In this document: piece after piece, positions 16,661 through 24,379 of the stretch
Position numbering within the stretch: position 1 is the stretch's first letter
Layout of the letters: the number at the start of each line of letters is the position of its first letter
Source: Bacteroidales bacterium
GTDB lineage: Bacteria; Bacteroidota; Bacteroidia; Bacteroidales; Azobacteroidaceae
Reading direction: 5' to 3'
NCBI GenBank assembly: GCA_003851245.1
Contig: BHEP01000023.1
Location: 1 to 39,808, forward strand
DNA: 39,808 bases
The notes under the pieces: generated by a model
What the model saw: the letters and a program-made list of their open reading frames with translations, nothing else
Told to the model about the DNA's origin: nothing
Database searches by the model: none
Program-made: the position numbers and the translations under genes

Positions 16661-16688
16661 ATTTGTTAGTTGTAAATTGTTAGTTTAT
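16661..16688. repeat. Heptad repeat before kduD (4 units)
   Basis: On the + strand: ATTTGTT, AGTTGTA, AATTGTT, AGTTTAT. The 7-bp period fills most of the 50-bp kdgK-kduD gap and ends 8 bp from the kduD start codon. Confidence 0.6.
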
Positions 16689-16702
16689 TGGGTTTTACTT
16701 CC

Positions 16703-17743
16703 TCATCTCGAAACTCTTCCAGAGCCGTCGCCCTTCATAAGATTTTCTACTTCGGCAATGCTCACCAAGTTATAATCGCCACTGATGGTATGCTTAAGAC
16801 AGGATGCAGCAACAGCAAATTCTAAGGCTTTTTTATCGTCACTGGGAAAAGAAATCAATCCGTAGATCAATCCACCCATAAAAGAATCGCCGCCACCCAC
16901 ACGATCCACTATATGGCTAATATCGTATCGCTTAGATATGTGTAGCTTGTTGCCAGAAAATAGACATCCACCCCATGTATTATGATTGGCATTGATGGAT
17001 CCACGAAGGGTGACAATGACTTTTTTAGCCCTAGGAAATCTTTTCATCATTTGTATGCATACCGATTCAAATTCTGCAGCATTGACCTCGCCTCCAGTAT
17101 GTGCTACCTCGAAGCCCTGAGGCTTGATTCCGAACACCTTCTCTGCGTCTTCTTCATTGCCCAAAATTACGTCGCAGCCCTCTACCAATGCAGGCATTAC
17201 CTGATCGGCGGTTTTGCCGTACTTCCACAGATTTTTGCGGTAGTTGAGGTCGGTAGATACGGTAATACCCATTTCGTTGGCAACTTTGATGGCTTCCAAG
17301 CATGCGTCGGCAGCTCCCTGCGAAATGGCGGGGGTGATGCCTGTCCAATGAAACCATTGAGCATCTTTAAATACCTCTTTCCAGTCTACCATTCCTGCCT
17401 TTATATCGGCAATTGACGAATTGGCCCTGTCGTAAACCACTTTTGAGGCCCTCGCTACGGCTCCCGTCTCAAGAAAGTAAATACCCACTCTGTCGCCTCC
17501 ACGAAGAATGTGCGAAGTGCCTACATTGTATTTGCGAAGGTCGGAGATGCACCATTCGGCGATGTCGTTCTTGGGCAGGCGGCTAACAAACTCTGTAGGA
17601 ATGCCATAATTTGCCAACGATACAGCAATATTGGCTTCGCCACCACCAAAAGTGGCATTAAGATTGGTGGATTGAATAAATCTCGAATACCCTGGTGTTG
17701 CCAAACGCAGCATGATCTCACCAAAGCTCACAACTTTTTTCAT
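16703..17743 (-). CDS. kdgK: 2-keto-3-deoxygluconate kinase (PfkB family)
   Basis: Phosphorylates 2-keto-3-deoxygluconate to KDPG with ATP; cytoplasmic. The 346-residue ribokinase-fold protein has the N-terminal sugar-binding GGGEANIA (residues 33-40), TDLNYRKNLW (164-173), and the anion-hole/catalytic motif RVGGGDSFMGGLIYG with base D286. The GGGD replaces the more usual GAGD, as in other KdgK proteins. It joins the two input branches (KduI/KduD and UxaC/UxaA) to Eda. Upstream lie a heptad repeat and a long hairpin after uxaC. Confidence 0.93.
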   Translation of the reverse strand: MKKVVSFGEIMLRLATPGYSRFIQSTNLNATFGGGEANIAVSLANYGIPTEFVSRLPKNDIAEWCISDLRKYNVGTSHILRGGDRVGIYFLETGAVARASKVVYDRANSSIADIKAGMVDWKEVFKDAQWFHWTGITPAISQGAADACLEAIKVANEMGITVSTDLNYRKNLWKYGKTADQVMPALVEGCDVILGNEEDAEKVFGIKPQGFEVAHTGGEVNAAEFESVCIQMMKRFPRAKKVIVTLRGSINANHNTWGGCLFSGNKLHISKRYDISHIVDRVGGGDSFMGGLIYGLISFPSDDKKALEFAVAASCLKHTISGDYNLVSIAEVENLMKGDGSGRVSR

Positions 17744-17763
17744 GACTATTTAGTTTTTTAATA

Positions 17764-17798
17764 ATTTAATGATGAATGATAAATTATAAATGAGTATT
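17764..17798. repeat. Heptad repeat before kdgK (5 units)
   Basis: On the + strand: ATTTAAT, GATGAAT, GATAAAT, TATAAAT, GAGTATT. A degenerate 7-bp period 20-55 bp upstream of the kdgK start codon. Confidence 0.6.
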
Positions 17799-17860
17799 AC
17801 TAATTACGTATTCATTTATTTGTCTGACGTAAGCAATTTATTCATTATTCTTTCATCATT

Positions 17861-17909
17861 ATTCTTTGGATTCTGAATAAAGCTTCGCTTTATTCAGAAT
17901 CCAAAGAAT
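17861..17909 (-). repeat. Long hairpin overlapping the uxaC stop codon
   Basis: Perfect 23-bp arms (17861-17883 and 17887-17909) around a TTC spacer (GAA on the minus strand). The upstream arm on the minus strand includes the last five uxaC sense codons and its TGA. No T-run follows, so full termination is unlikely. In mid-operon it could shield the 3' end of a processed kduI-uxaC message or reduce transcription into kdgK. Confidence 0.8.
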
Positions 17910-19300
17910 CCCTTGGCATTATTGTACGACACATCTTCTACCAACTTACCTAAAAATGGCATTTCTGAGGCTGGCAGCAATCCCTGTGCCACATCATTGC
18001 CGATGAGGTTGCAGAGTATTCGACGAAAATACTCGTGGCGAGGATAGGACAAGAAGCTGCGCGAGTCGGTGAGCATTCCCACAAAACGGCTAAGCAGACC
18101 CAGTGAGGATAAGGAGTTCATCTGAGCCTCCATTCCTGCTTTTTGATCCAAAAACCACCAGCCCGAACCGAATTGTATTTTGCCGGCAACGGTGCCATCC
18201 TGAAAGTTCCCTATCATGGTGGCTAGCATCTCGTTGTCGCCAGGATTGAGGTTGTAAAGAACGGTTTTAGCCAGCTTGTTTTCGGTATTTAATTTGTCGA
18301 GGAACTTCGATAAGTTTTTGGCAACAGAAAAATCGCCAATAGAATCAAAGCCTATATCTGGACCCAAGGTCTTGAACAGCTTGGTATTATTGTTGCGTAT
18401 AGCACCATAATGAAACTGCTGGACCCATTCTTTTTCCCAGTCCATTTTGGCGCCTTCTATCATCATTGCCGATTTGAATTTTAGTATCTCTGATTGGCTG
18501 AGCTCCTTTCCTCCATATACTTTATTGAATATGCTGTCTATTTCGTGGTCGGTATAGTCTTCGGCATAAAACTCTTCAATTCCATGATCCGACAACTTGC
18601 ATCCTACCGAGGCAAAGAAATCATGGCGCAGTCTTAATGCTTTTAAGACATCGGAGTAAGTGACAATTTTTATTCCCGAGCTTTCGGAAAGCTTTTCCAT
18701 ATACGCCCTAAAATCGGCAGGCACCTCCACTGCCATAGCCTTGTCGGGCCTCCAAGTAGGTAGTACCTTACAAGAAAAGGCATCTTTTTTTATAGCCAAA
18801 TGATGCTCCAAAGAATCTGTGGGGTCGTCGGTAGTACAGACGACTTCAACATTGTAGTGACTCATCAATCCGCGGGCGGAAAACTGGGGAGTGCGCAGCT
18901 TTTCGTTGCAGGCCTCATAAATTTCACGAGCCGTAGATGGATTAAGGAGCTTGTCAATGCCGAAAGCTGCTTTAAGTTCCAAATGAGACCAGTGATATAG
19001 GGGGTTGCGCATGGTATAGGGAACAGTTTCCGCCCATTTCTCAAATTTTTCCCAGTCGGAAGTATCTTTGCCTGTACAAAAACGTTCGTCTATGCCATTG
19101 GTACGCATAGCCCGCCATTTATAATGGTCGCCATGCAGCCATGCCTGACTGATATTGTCGAACTGTCGATCTATGGCTACCTCCTCGGGATTGAGGTGAC
19201 AGTGGTAGTCGATGATGGCTTGCTTTTTGGCATGATTGTGATAAAGCTCTTGTGCCGTTTCTGTTTGCAAGGCAAAGTTGTCGTTTATAAATGTTTTCAT
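17894..19300 (-). CDS. uxaC: Glucuronate/galacturonate isomerase
   Basis: Converts D-galacturonate to D-tagaturonate and D-glucuronate to D-fructuronate. At 468 residues it is normal length for the amidohydrolase-like UxaC family. Metal ligands H33 and H35 lie in IDYHCHLNPEE (residues 30-40). Other family blocks: GDHYKWRAMRTNGI, LYHWSHLELKAAFGI, VVCTTDDPTDSLEHH, FGSGWWFLDQKAGM and TDSRSFLSYPRHEYFRRILCN near the C-terminus. Second enzyme gene of the hexuronate operon, preceded by a six-unit heptad repeat and followed by a perfect hairpin that includes its own stop codon. Confidence 0.95.
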   Translation of the reverse strand: MKTFINDNFALQTETAQELYHNHAKKQAIIDYHCHLNPEEVAIDRQFDNISQAWLHGDHYKWRAMRTNGIDERFCTGKDTSDWEKFEKWAETVPYTMRNPLYHWSHLELKAAFGIDKLLNPSTAREIYEACNEKLRTPQFSARGLMSHYNVEVVCTTDDPTDSLEHHLAIKKDAFSCKVLPTWRPDKAMAVEVPADFRAYMEKLSESSGIKIVTYSDVLKALRLRHDFFASVGCKLSDHGIEEFYAEDYTDHEIDSIFNKVYGGKELSQSEILKFKSAMMIEGAKMDWEKEWVQQFHYGAIRNNNTKLFKTLGPDIGFDSIGDFSVAKNLSKFLDKLNTENKLAKTVLYNLNPGDNEMLATMIGNFQDGTVAGKIQFGSGWWFLDQKAGMEAQMNSLSSLGLLSRFVGMLTDSRSFLSYPRHEYFRRILCNLIGNDVAQGLLPASEMPFLGKLVEDVSYNNAKGFFGF

Positions 19301-19342
19301 TAGTGATTAGTTGTGAGTGATTAGTGTTTGGTGATTAGTGAT
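19301..19342. repeat. Heptad repeat before uxaC (6 units)
   Basis: On the + strand: TAGTGAT, TAGTTGT, GAGTGAT, TAGTGTT, TGGTGAT, TAGTGAT. The array abuts the uxaC start codon and fills nearly all of the 57-bp kduI-uxaC gap. Together with 32989-33030 it is the clearest 7-bp-period example in the window. Confidence 0.8.
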
Positions 19343-19357
19343 TGATAAAGCTTGACT

Positions 19358-20200
19358 TTATTTGAGTTTGTCGGCTGTAAAAGTATCCATATCGTCATAA
19401 TCCAAATTTTCTCCACACATAGCCCATATAAAGGTGTATGCACTGGTGCCAGCAGCAGAGTGAATAGACCAGGAAGGCGAAATAACGGCTTGCTCATTGT
19501 CCATAAAGATATGACGAGTTTCTTGGGGCTCTCCCATAAAGTGGCATACTGCCTGTTGGGCAGGGACTTTGAAATAAAAATAAGCCTCCATACGTCGGGA
19601 GTGGGTATGTGGGGGCATGGTGTTCCATACGCTACCTGGCTGCAGTTCGGTCATTCCCATCTGCAGCTGACAGCAGGGAACAATTTCACTAAGTATCAAT
19701 TGGTTGAGCAGCCTTTTGTTGGATGTTTCAGCAGCTCCCAGATCACGCATACGCCTCATTTCGGAGCTTATTTGCACTGTTGGGTAAGCTGTATGTGCTG
19801 GAGCGGAGGCAAAATAATATTTTGCGGGCTTTGCCTTATCTTTGCTCTTGAACACTATTTCTTTGGAGCCTCTTCCTACATATATCGCATCTTTGAATTG
19901 CATGGGATAGTCTTTGCCATCAATGCTTACAAGGCCTTCTCCTTCTATACAGATAATACCGAGCTCGCGTCTTTCACAAAAATATTCTGAGCGAATGAGA
20001 TCTACAGTTTCTAACCTGAGATCCTCTTTCACTGGTAGTGCTCCCCCAATAATCAATCGATCGTTGTGGGTATAGCACATCAATACCTCGTCGGCAAGAA
20101 AGAGTTTTTCGACGAGAAATTCCTTGCGCAATTGAGCGGTATCGTATTTTTTTACATCAGCGGGGTGAGTTCCCCATCTTTCTTCAATACTTGTTTTCAT
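19358..20200 (-). CDS. kduI: 5-keto-4-deoxyuronate isomerase
   Basis: Isomerises 4-deoxy-L-threo-5-hexosulose uronate (from unsaturated oligogalacturonides) to 2,5-diketo-3-deoxygluconate. The 280-residue cupin carries the zinc site H198 and H200 (PPHTHSRRMEAYFYF), E205, and H247 (SPSWSIHS). The N-terminus MKTSIEERWGTHPADVKKYD and the end FIWAMCGENLDYDDMD are family hallmarks. Its presence means the cell eats pectin-lyase products. It lies 20 bp after a 47-codon ORF and is the first recognisable enzyme of the operon. Confidence 0.95.
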   Translation of the reverse strand: MKTSIEERWGTHPADVKKYDTAQLRKEFLVEKLFLADEVLMCYTHNDRLIIGGALPVKEDLRLETVDLIRSEYFCERRELGIICIEGEGLVSIDGKDYPMQFKDAIYVGRGSKEIVFKSKDKAKPAKYYFASAPAHTAYPTVQISSEMRRMRDLGAAETSNKRLLNQLILSEIVPCCQLQMGMTELQPGSVWNTMPPHTHSRRMEAYFYFKVPAQQAVCHFMGEPQETRHIFMDNEQAVISPSWSIHSAAGTSAYTFIWAMCGENLDYDDMDTFTADKLK

Positions 20201-20220
20201 ATATAAAAATTCTTTTATAA

Positions 20221-20364
20221 TTAAAATTCATAACTATTGCGGTTTAGCCTAAATAGCTGCTCGTCTATACATCTTTGGAAGTCTTCTTGCGTAGGCACAG
20301 GTTCCCAATAGAGCTCACAAGTGGTCTTGAAAAATATGAGCCCTAAGTGCCTTATCTTATTCAT
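20221..20364 (-). CDS. 47-residue ORF at the head of the hexuronate operon, unrecognised
   Basis: ATG at 20364 and TAA at 20221-20223 enclose 47 codons: MNKIRHLGLIFFKTTCELYW, then EPVPTQEDFQRCIDEQLFRL and a short tail. It begins about 40 bp after a strong -7 element and ends 20 bp before kduI, so it would be the first translated product of the operon. The composition is protein-like (mixed charge, W, C, a QEDFQRCIDEQ helix). No signal peptide and no known family. It could be a small regulator, a leader whose translation controls the operon, or a fragment of a lost gene. Confidence 0.5.
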   Translation of the reverse strand: MNKIRHLGLIFFKTTCELYWEPVPTQEDFQRCIDEQLFRLNRNSYEF

Positions 20365-20404
20365 TCTTAGAAAATTCTGTTATATAAAATATTATTTTAC
20401 CCTG

Positions 20405-20440
20405 CAAATATACTTATTTTTATCATACTGTGTGCGCAAA
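20405..20440 (-). promoter_or_regulatory. Promoter of the hexuronate operon
   Basis: On the minus strand: TTTG (20437-20440), 24 bp, then TATATTTG (20405-20412). The -7 element is a perfect match; the spacing is slightly long. It is the only convincing promoter for the ten-ORF minus-strand run below it. Confidence 0.65.
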
Positions 20441-20444
20441 CAGT
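20427..20444. promoter_or_regulatory. Candidate operator palindrome (ACTGTkTGCGCAmACAGT)
   Basis: An 18-bp CG-centred inverted repeat with one mismatched pair. It covers the -33 element of the hexuronate promoter. The shape (even length, central CG) is typical of LacI-family operators; no LacI regulator is encoded in this window, so the regulator is unknown. Confidence 0.5.
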
Positions 20445-20471
20445 AAAATATTTTATACACAATATACAAAT

Positions 20472-22715
20472 TTAATATTTTATTTGCACTTGCATCAAAG
20501 TATTAAACCCTGCCTGAGGAAAATATCCAAAATCAGCCCCTCTAATAGTCTGATTGCTATTGCCCTTATCTTGCAAATAATAAGAATAGACCCAGGCATT
20601 GCTTTCGTATTGGCGATTGAAAATATTATTGAGCAGCAGGCTTATGGCAATAGAGCTTTTGCTGGATAATGCAAACTCTCGCGCTATGCTAAGCTTGCTA
20701 ACACAATACGCATCCAAGCTGCGCTCCTTGCTTGATGTATTGTCTATGTATTGTCTGCCCACAAAATTTGAATAAAAACCCACATTCCAATGCTTGCGAG
20801 AAAACACAAGGGCATTATTGGCAATTATTGAGGGAGAGAAAGAAAGTTTTGTATCACCAATGTAATTTTCCTGTTGCCCCAGCCATGTCCACTGTGCATC
20901 ATACATATCTACATGCTCGCTATATTTTTGTATCTTATTTTCGCTCACTGTGAGGCTGGTATTCCAAGTAATAAAGAAAGGCAGTTTGGCAGCAGCACTC
21001 ACCTCAAGTCCTAGTCGATGAGAATTGGGGATATTGGAACTTAGCATCTCGCCTATCTCATTAATTTTGCCGGTTAAAACAAGCTGATTTTTATATTTCA
21101 TATAATATATGTTTAATCCCAATTTAAAATACTTATCTTTATAAGTATATCCCAATTCATAGTCTTGCAAACTTTCGGCGGCAGGCTTTTCATTTATTTG
21201 AGCATCAGTATAAGCATTCCTATTGGGTTCTCTATGCCCCATTCCTAGCGAGAAAAAAATATCATGATGGGGATTGATACGATAGAAGAGTCCTGCTTTC
21301 GGGTTAAAAAATTTAAACCTTTCGTCCACGTCTAGTTTCTGCATTGCCTGAGCCATCCAGTCCCAGGAGTCGTTTTCCCCTACAATTTGGTAATCTATGT
21401 ATCGATACTGAACATCGGCATATGCGTTCCACTGCTTGCTAAGCGCATAGTTTGCTCGTAAATACATGTTTGCATCGATCTTTGTGCCCTTACTCCTATA
21501 AAACTCATGGTGGGGACTTAGTTCTCCCAGATAAGATTTTACCCATGCTAGCCTACCATAATGATCGCCTATATATTTGTTTGCTCCCCCACCCCCGATT
21601 ATATCCAAAGCATTGGTCTTATAATTGAGAGAAAATATAGTGCCAAAGAAATCATTAGCAATCACTTTTTGGCGCACCATATCGCTTTTTTCTATGAGCT
21701 CGTCCTGATTAAAGAAGGGCTTTAGTCCATATTCTTCGAGTTTTCTATCCCTCTTATACTCTTCGTAATAGCCATCGCCACGGGTATAATGTAGGCTGGC
21801 ATTAATTTGTATGGAGGGGCTAAGAACTTGCAATATAGATAGATGGTAGTTGGTCTGGACAAAATTGTCGGTTTGCTTGTCGTAATATTGGGGTTTCCCA
21901 TTGGCATCACTGCCCATATATCCTGAGGGGTTGTAGCGCCTATTGGTTTTGAGGCTATCTTTGGGCACTCCGTCCCAGGCGTGATAGGTTTCTTCCTGCC
22001 CCCCAAAAACTATTCCTTTTATTATCATATTATTGTTGAAATAGCTGGCTTGCAGGAAATAGGACTTCAAATCGGCACTTGCCCTATCAATATAGCCTTG
22101 CGATGAGATGGAGGACAGGCGACTATCAAAGGCCCAATGATTGTTCAGAAGTCCCGTTCCCAATTTTAGTGTTGCCTTGCGGGTATCGAATGATCCGTAG
22201 GAGCTGCTAAACTCTGCATGCGGATTATTGGCACTATTTTCTGTTTTCATGTTGATGCTTGCCCCAAAGGCTCCAGCCCCATTGGCAGAAGTGCCCAGAC
22301 CTCTTTGTACCTGCAGATCCTGTATGGAGGAGGCAAAATCGGGAATATTGACCCAAAAAACGCTATGCGATTCGGAATCGTTCATGGGGATGCCGTTGGC
22401 AGTAACATTGATGCGGTTGGCATCGGTGCCGCGAATCCTAAAACTACTATAACCAATACCCGTGCCTGCATCTGAAGTAGCCACCACCGAGGGCGTTAGC
22501 GTAAGTAGCGAGGGAATATCCTGTGCAAAATTGAGGCCTTGTATATCCTCTTTTTTGAGATTGCTGTAAGACAGGGGGCTCTTGTCGGAAGCTCTGCTGG
22601 ATACTACTTGCACTTCCTGAAGGTGCACAAATTGAAGACTGTCGGAGTTTTCTTGCCCTACAAGGAGCATGCCTCCATAGACTAAGCCCGCAATAGATAA
22701 AAGAACCTTTTTCAT
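20472..22715 (-). CDS. TonB-dependent outer-membrane receptor, TPP-riboswitch controlled (probable thiamin uptake)
   Basis: A 747-residue outer-membrane receptor. I start at the ATG at 22715, which gives MKKVLLSIAGLVYGGMLLVG, a clean signal peptide; the upstream in-frame TTG does not. The plug domain has LQEVQVVSSRA (TonB-box-like region), FRIRGTDANRINVTANGIPMND, SVFWVNIPDFASSIQDLQVQRG and GAGAFGASINMKTE. The rest is a beta-barrel with alternating aromatic strands and a C-terminal aromatic end (MQVQIKY). A TPP riboswitch directly upstream indicates thiamin or a thiamin precursor as ligand, as predicted for TPP-regulated TonB receptors in this phylum. No inner-membrane thiamin transporter is adjacent. 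Barrel specificity cannot be read directly. Confidence 0.85.
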   Translation of the reverse strand: MKKVLLSIAGLVYGGMLLVGQENSDSLQFVHLQEVQVVSSRASDKSPLSYSNLKKEDIQGLNFAQDIPSLLTLTPSVVATSDAGTGIGYSSFRIRGTDANRINVTANGIPMNDSESHSVFWVNIPDFASSIQDLQVQRGLGTSANGAGAFGASINMKTENSANNPHAEFSSSYGSFDTRKATLKLGTGLLNNHWAFDSRLSSISSQGYIDRASADLKSYFLQASYFNNNMIIKGIVFGGQEETYHAWDGVPKDSLKTNRRYNPSGYMGSDANGKPQYYDKQTDNFVQTNYHLSILQVLSPSIQINASLHYTRGDGYYEEYKRDRKLEEYGLKPFFNQDELIEKSDMVRQKVIANDFFGTIFSLNYKTNALDIIGGGGANKYIGDHYGRLAWVKSYLGELSPHHEFYRSKGTKIDANMYLRANYALSKQWNAYADVQYRYIDYQIVGENDSWDWMAQAMQKLDVDERFKFFNPKAGLFYRINPHHDIFFSLGMGHREPNRNAYTDAQINEKPAAESLQDYELGYTYKDKYFKLGLNIYYMKYKNQLVLTGKINEIGEMLSSNIPNSHRLGLEVSAAAKLPFFITWNTSLTVSENKIQKYSEHVDMYDAQWTWLGQQENYIGDTKLSFSPSIIANNALVFSRKHWNVGFYSNFVGRQYIDNTSSKERSLDAYCVSKLSIAREFALSSKSSIAISLLLNNIFNRQYESNAWVYSYYLQDKGNSNQTIRGADFGYFPQAGFNTLMQVQIKY

Positions 22716-22737
22716 TGTGTTGATAAAATTAATCAAT

Positions 22738-22782
22738 AAAAAAGGGGTATGATTTTCCTTGATTCCTACGACGGCATTACCC
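22738..22782 (-). terminator. Possible riboswitch expression-platform hairpin
   Basis: On the minus strand GGGTAATG (22775-22782) can pair with CATACCC (22745-22751, one bulge), followed by six T (22738-22743). The 5' arm is part of the conserved TPP aptamer core, so the two folds exclude each other. The simple reading would give an ON switch, opposite to the usual polarity, so the assignment is tentative. Confidence 0.3.
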
Positions 22783-22840
22783 GCATCAGGTTCAAAGGGT
22801 ATAATCTCAGAATGCTAAACTTAGCAAACACCCCCATAGA
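22757..22840 (-). ncRNA. TPP riboswitch (THI element)
   Basis: The minus strand carries the conserved blocks in order: GGGGGTG, a P3 stem (TGCTAA/TTAGCA), CTGAGA, ATACCC pairing back to GGGGGT (P2), TTTGAACCTGAT, then GCGGGTAATGCCGTCGTAGGA (P4/P5). These match the thiamin pyrophosphate aptamer. It lies about 45 bp before the receptor ATG and directly after a consensus promoter. It senses TPP and normally represses thiamin uptake genes when TPP is plentiful. Confidence 0.95.
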
Positions 22841-22845
22841 GGCAG

Positions 22846-22876
22846 CAAAGGTAGTTAAATACACCTGCTTTGCAAA
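22846..22876 (-). promoter_or_regulatory. Promoter of the TPP-regulated receptor gene
   Basis: TTTG (22873-22876), exactly 19 bp, then TACCTTTG (22846-22853) on the minus strand: a perfect Bacteroidota consensus, with the riboswitch beginning about 6 nt downstream. Confidence 0.8.
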
Positions 22877-22885
22877 ATAAATTAA

Positions 22886-22914
22886 TTGCAGAGGGGCGCC
22901 AAAAATTAGATTTG
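22886..22914 (+). promoter_or_regulatory. Divergent promoter for the aminotransferase gene
   Basis: TTG (22886-22888), 18 bp, then TAGATTTG (22907-22914). It points away from the riboswitch promoter with about 10 bp between them. The transcript would carry a leader of about 195 nt before the ATG at 23116; a TTTGCCT/AGGCAA stem (about 23031-23070) may form in it. Confidence 0.5.
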
Positions 22915-23115
22915 TAGTCTTAGCATATATAGAGTCTCCTTATTTATTCCTATATTCGCAATCTATTACAAACAAGAGGGGCTCTAAAAAATAGATTTTT
23001 CGACGCTGTCAAGGGTGATAACGAAGGGAGTTTGCCTTTGCAAATGACCATTTAGAAACCCGTAGGCAAGGAAGAAAAAGCAATTTATAGAAGTCCCGAC
23101 AAGACAAATTAAATA

Positions 23116-24258
23116 ATGAAGCAAATAATGATGGTTGATCTCCAAACCCAATATGCCACAATACAAGGAGAAATAGACGATGCTGTGCACAAGGTAATGA
23201 GGGACTGCGACTTTATAAACGGAGCCAAGGTGCAAGAGTTTGGCGAAAGCCTGGCAGCATTTACGGGCTCTAAGCATGCTGTGTGCTGTGCCAATGGAAC
23301 AGATGCCTTGCAAATAGCGCTGATGGCACTAGACCTAAACAAGGGTGATGAGCTTATTATGCCCGCCTTTTGCTATGCGGCAGCAGTGGAAGTAACAGCC
23401 TTTCTTGGTCTCAAAGCAGTATTGGTCGATGTAGATCCCGCGACTTACAATATTGACGCAAGGAAAATAGAAGCTGCCATAAGCAATAAAACAAGGGCCA
23501 TTATTCCCGTGCACCTCTTTGGGCAGAGCTGCGATATGCTGCCCATCAACAATATTTGCAAAAAAAACAACTTAATCATTATCGAAGACAATGCACAAAG
23601 CTTAGGCGCTGTATACTCCTTTCCCGACGGAGAAAAAAAACAAACAGGGACAATGGGCAATATTGGCACCCTGTCTTTTTTTCCTACAAAAAATTTGGCT
23701 TGCTATGGCGATGGGGGTGCCATGCTTTGCAATGACGACAAGGTGGCAGCAAAACTAAAGATGATAGCCTCGCATGGACAATCAAAAAAATATCAGCACG
23801 ACATCATAGGATGCAATTCGCGCTTAGATACCCTGCAAGCGGCAATTCTAAGCGTCAAACTACCCTATCTCAACCAATATGCCGCGAGGCGGCAAGCCGC
23901 AGCAGCATACTACAAAAAAGGACTAGAGGGCTTGGAAAACGAGATTCTAATGCCCCTAGAAGCGCCATTCTCTACCCATGTATTCCACCAGTTTACCATG
24001 CAGATACTCCATAGCAGGCGCGAGCAGCTCAAGGCATTCCTTCAAAAAGAGGGCATTCCTAGCATGGTGTATTACCCAATACCCCTACATAAGCAAAAAG
24101 CCTACGAAAACCTTGTGTGCGCTTCGGGAAGTCTAAAGCATAGCGACATGCTTTGCAAGACAGTCCTTTCGCTACCCATGCACTCCGAACTAGAAAACAA
24201 GCAGATGGATTTTATCATAGAAAAAATACATGCCTTTTTTGGCTCTAAAATAATATAA
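23116..24258 (+). CDS. DegT/DnrJ/EryC1/StrS family PLP aminotransferase
   Basis: A 380-residue fold-type I sugar aminotransferase that moves an amino group (usually from glutamate) to a keto-sugar nucleotide. Evidence: VDLQTQYATIQGEID start, CANGTDALQIAL (PLP phosphate), D84-P-A-like MPAFCYAAA, IIEDNAQSLGA (about 155-164), the PLP lysine K192 in SFFPTKNLACYGDGG, and LDTLQAAIL. It resembles WbpE/WlbC-type enzymes acting on UDP-linked 3-keto or 4-keto sugars for surface glycans. It stands alone, far from the glycan cluster at the left, and converges on the TonB receptor gene downstream. Substrate unknown. Confidence 0.9.
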   Translation: MKQIMMVDLQTQYATIQGEIDDAVHKVMRDCDFINGAKVQEFGESLAAFTGSKHAVCCANGTDALQIALMALDLNKGDELIMPAFCYAAAVEVTAFLGLKAVLVDVDPATYNIDARKIEAAISNKTRAIIPVHLFGQSCDMLPINNICKKNNLIIIEDNAQSLGAVYSFPDGEKKQTGTMGNIGTLSFFPTKNLACYGDGGAMLCNDDKVAAKLKMIASHGQSKKYQHDIIGCNSRLDTLQAAILSVKLPYLNQYAARRQAAAAYYKKGLEGLENEILMPLEAPFSTHVFHQFTMQILHSRREQLKAFLQKEGIPSMVYYPIPLHKQKAYENLVCASGSLKHSDMLCKTVLSLPMHSELENKQMDFIIEKIHAFFGSKII

Positions 24259-24379
24259 GAACCAAGCGGGTGCAGCCAATATTAAAATATTCCCTAAGCC
24301 TACTGCCAACTTCGTAAACGCTGAGGGCAGATTTCTACAAAGGGATTCAAGAAAATACAAAGAGCCTACTAATTACTCC

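Noticed and set aside
19352..19990. 212-codon + strand frame opposite kduI
   Set aside because: Antisense shadow of a confidently identified gene; residues are biased and match no family.
22984..23313. 109-codon minus-strand frame overlapping the aminotransferase start
   Set aside because: Overlaps the conserved N-terminus of the DegT family gene and has no promoter or recognisable motif.
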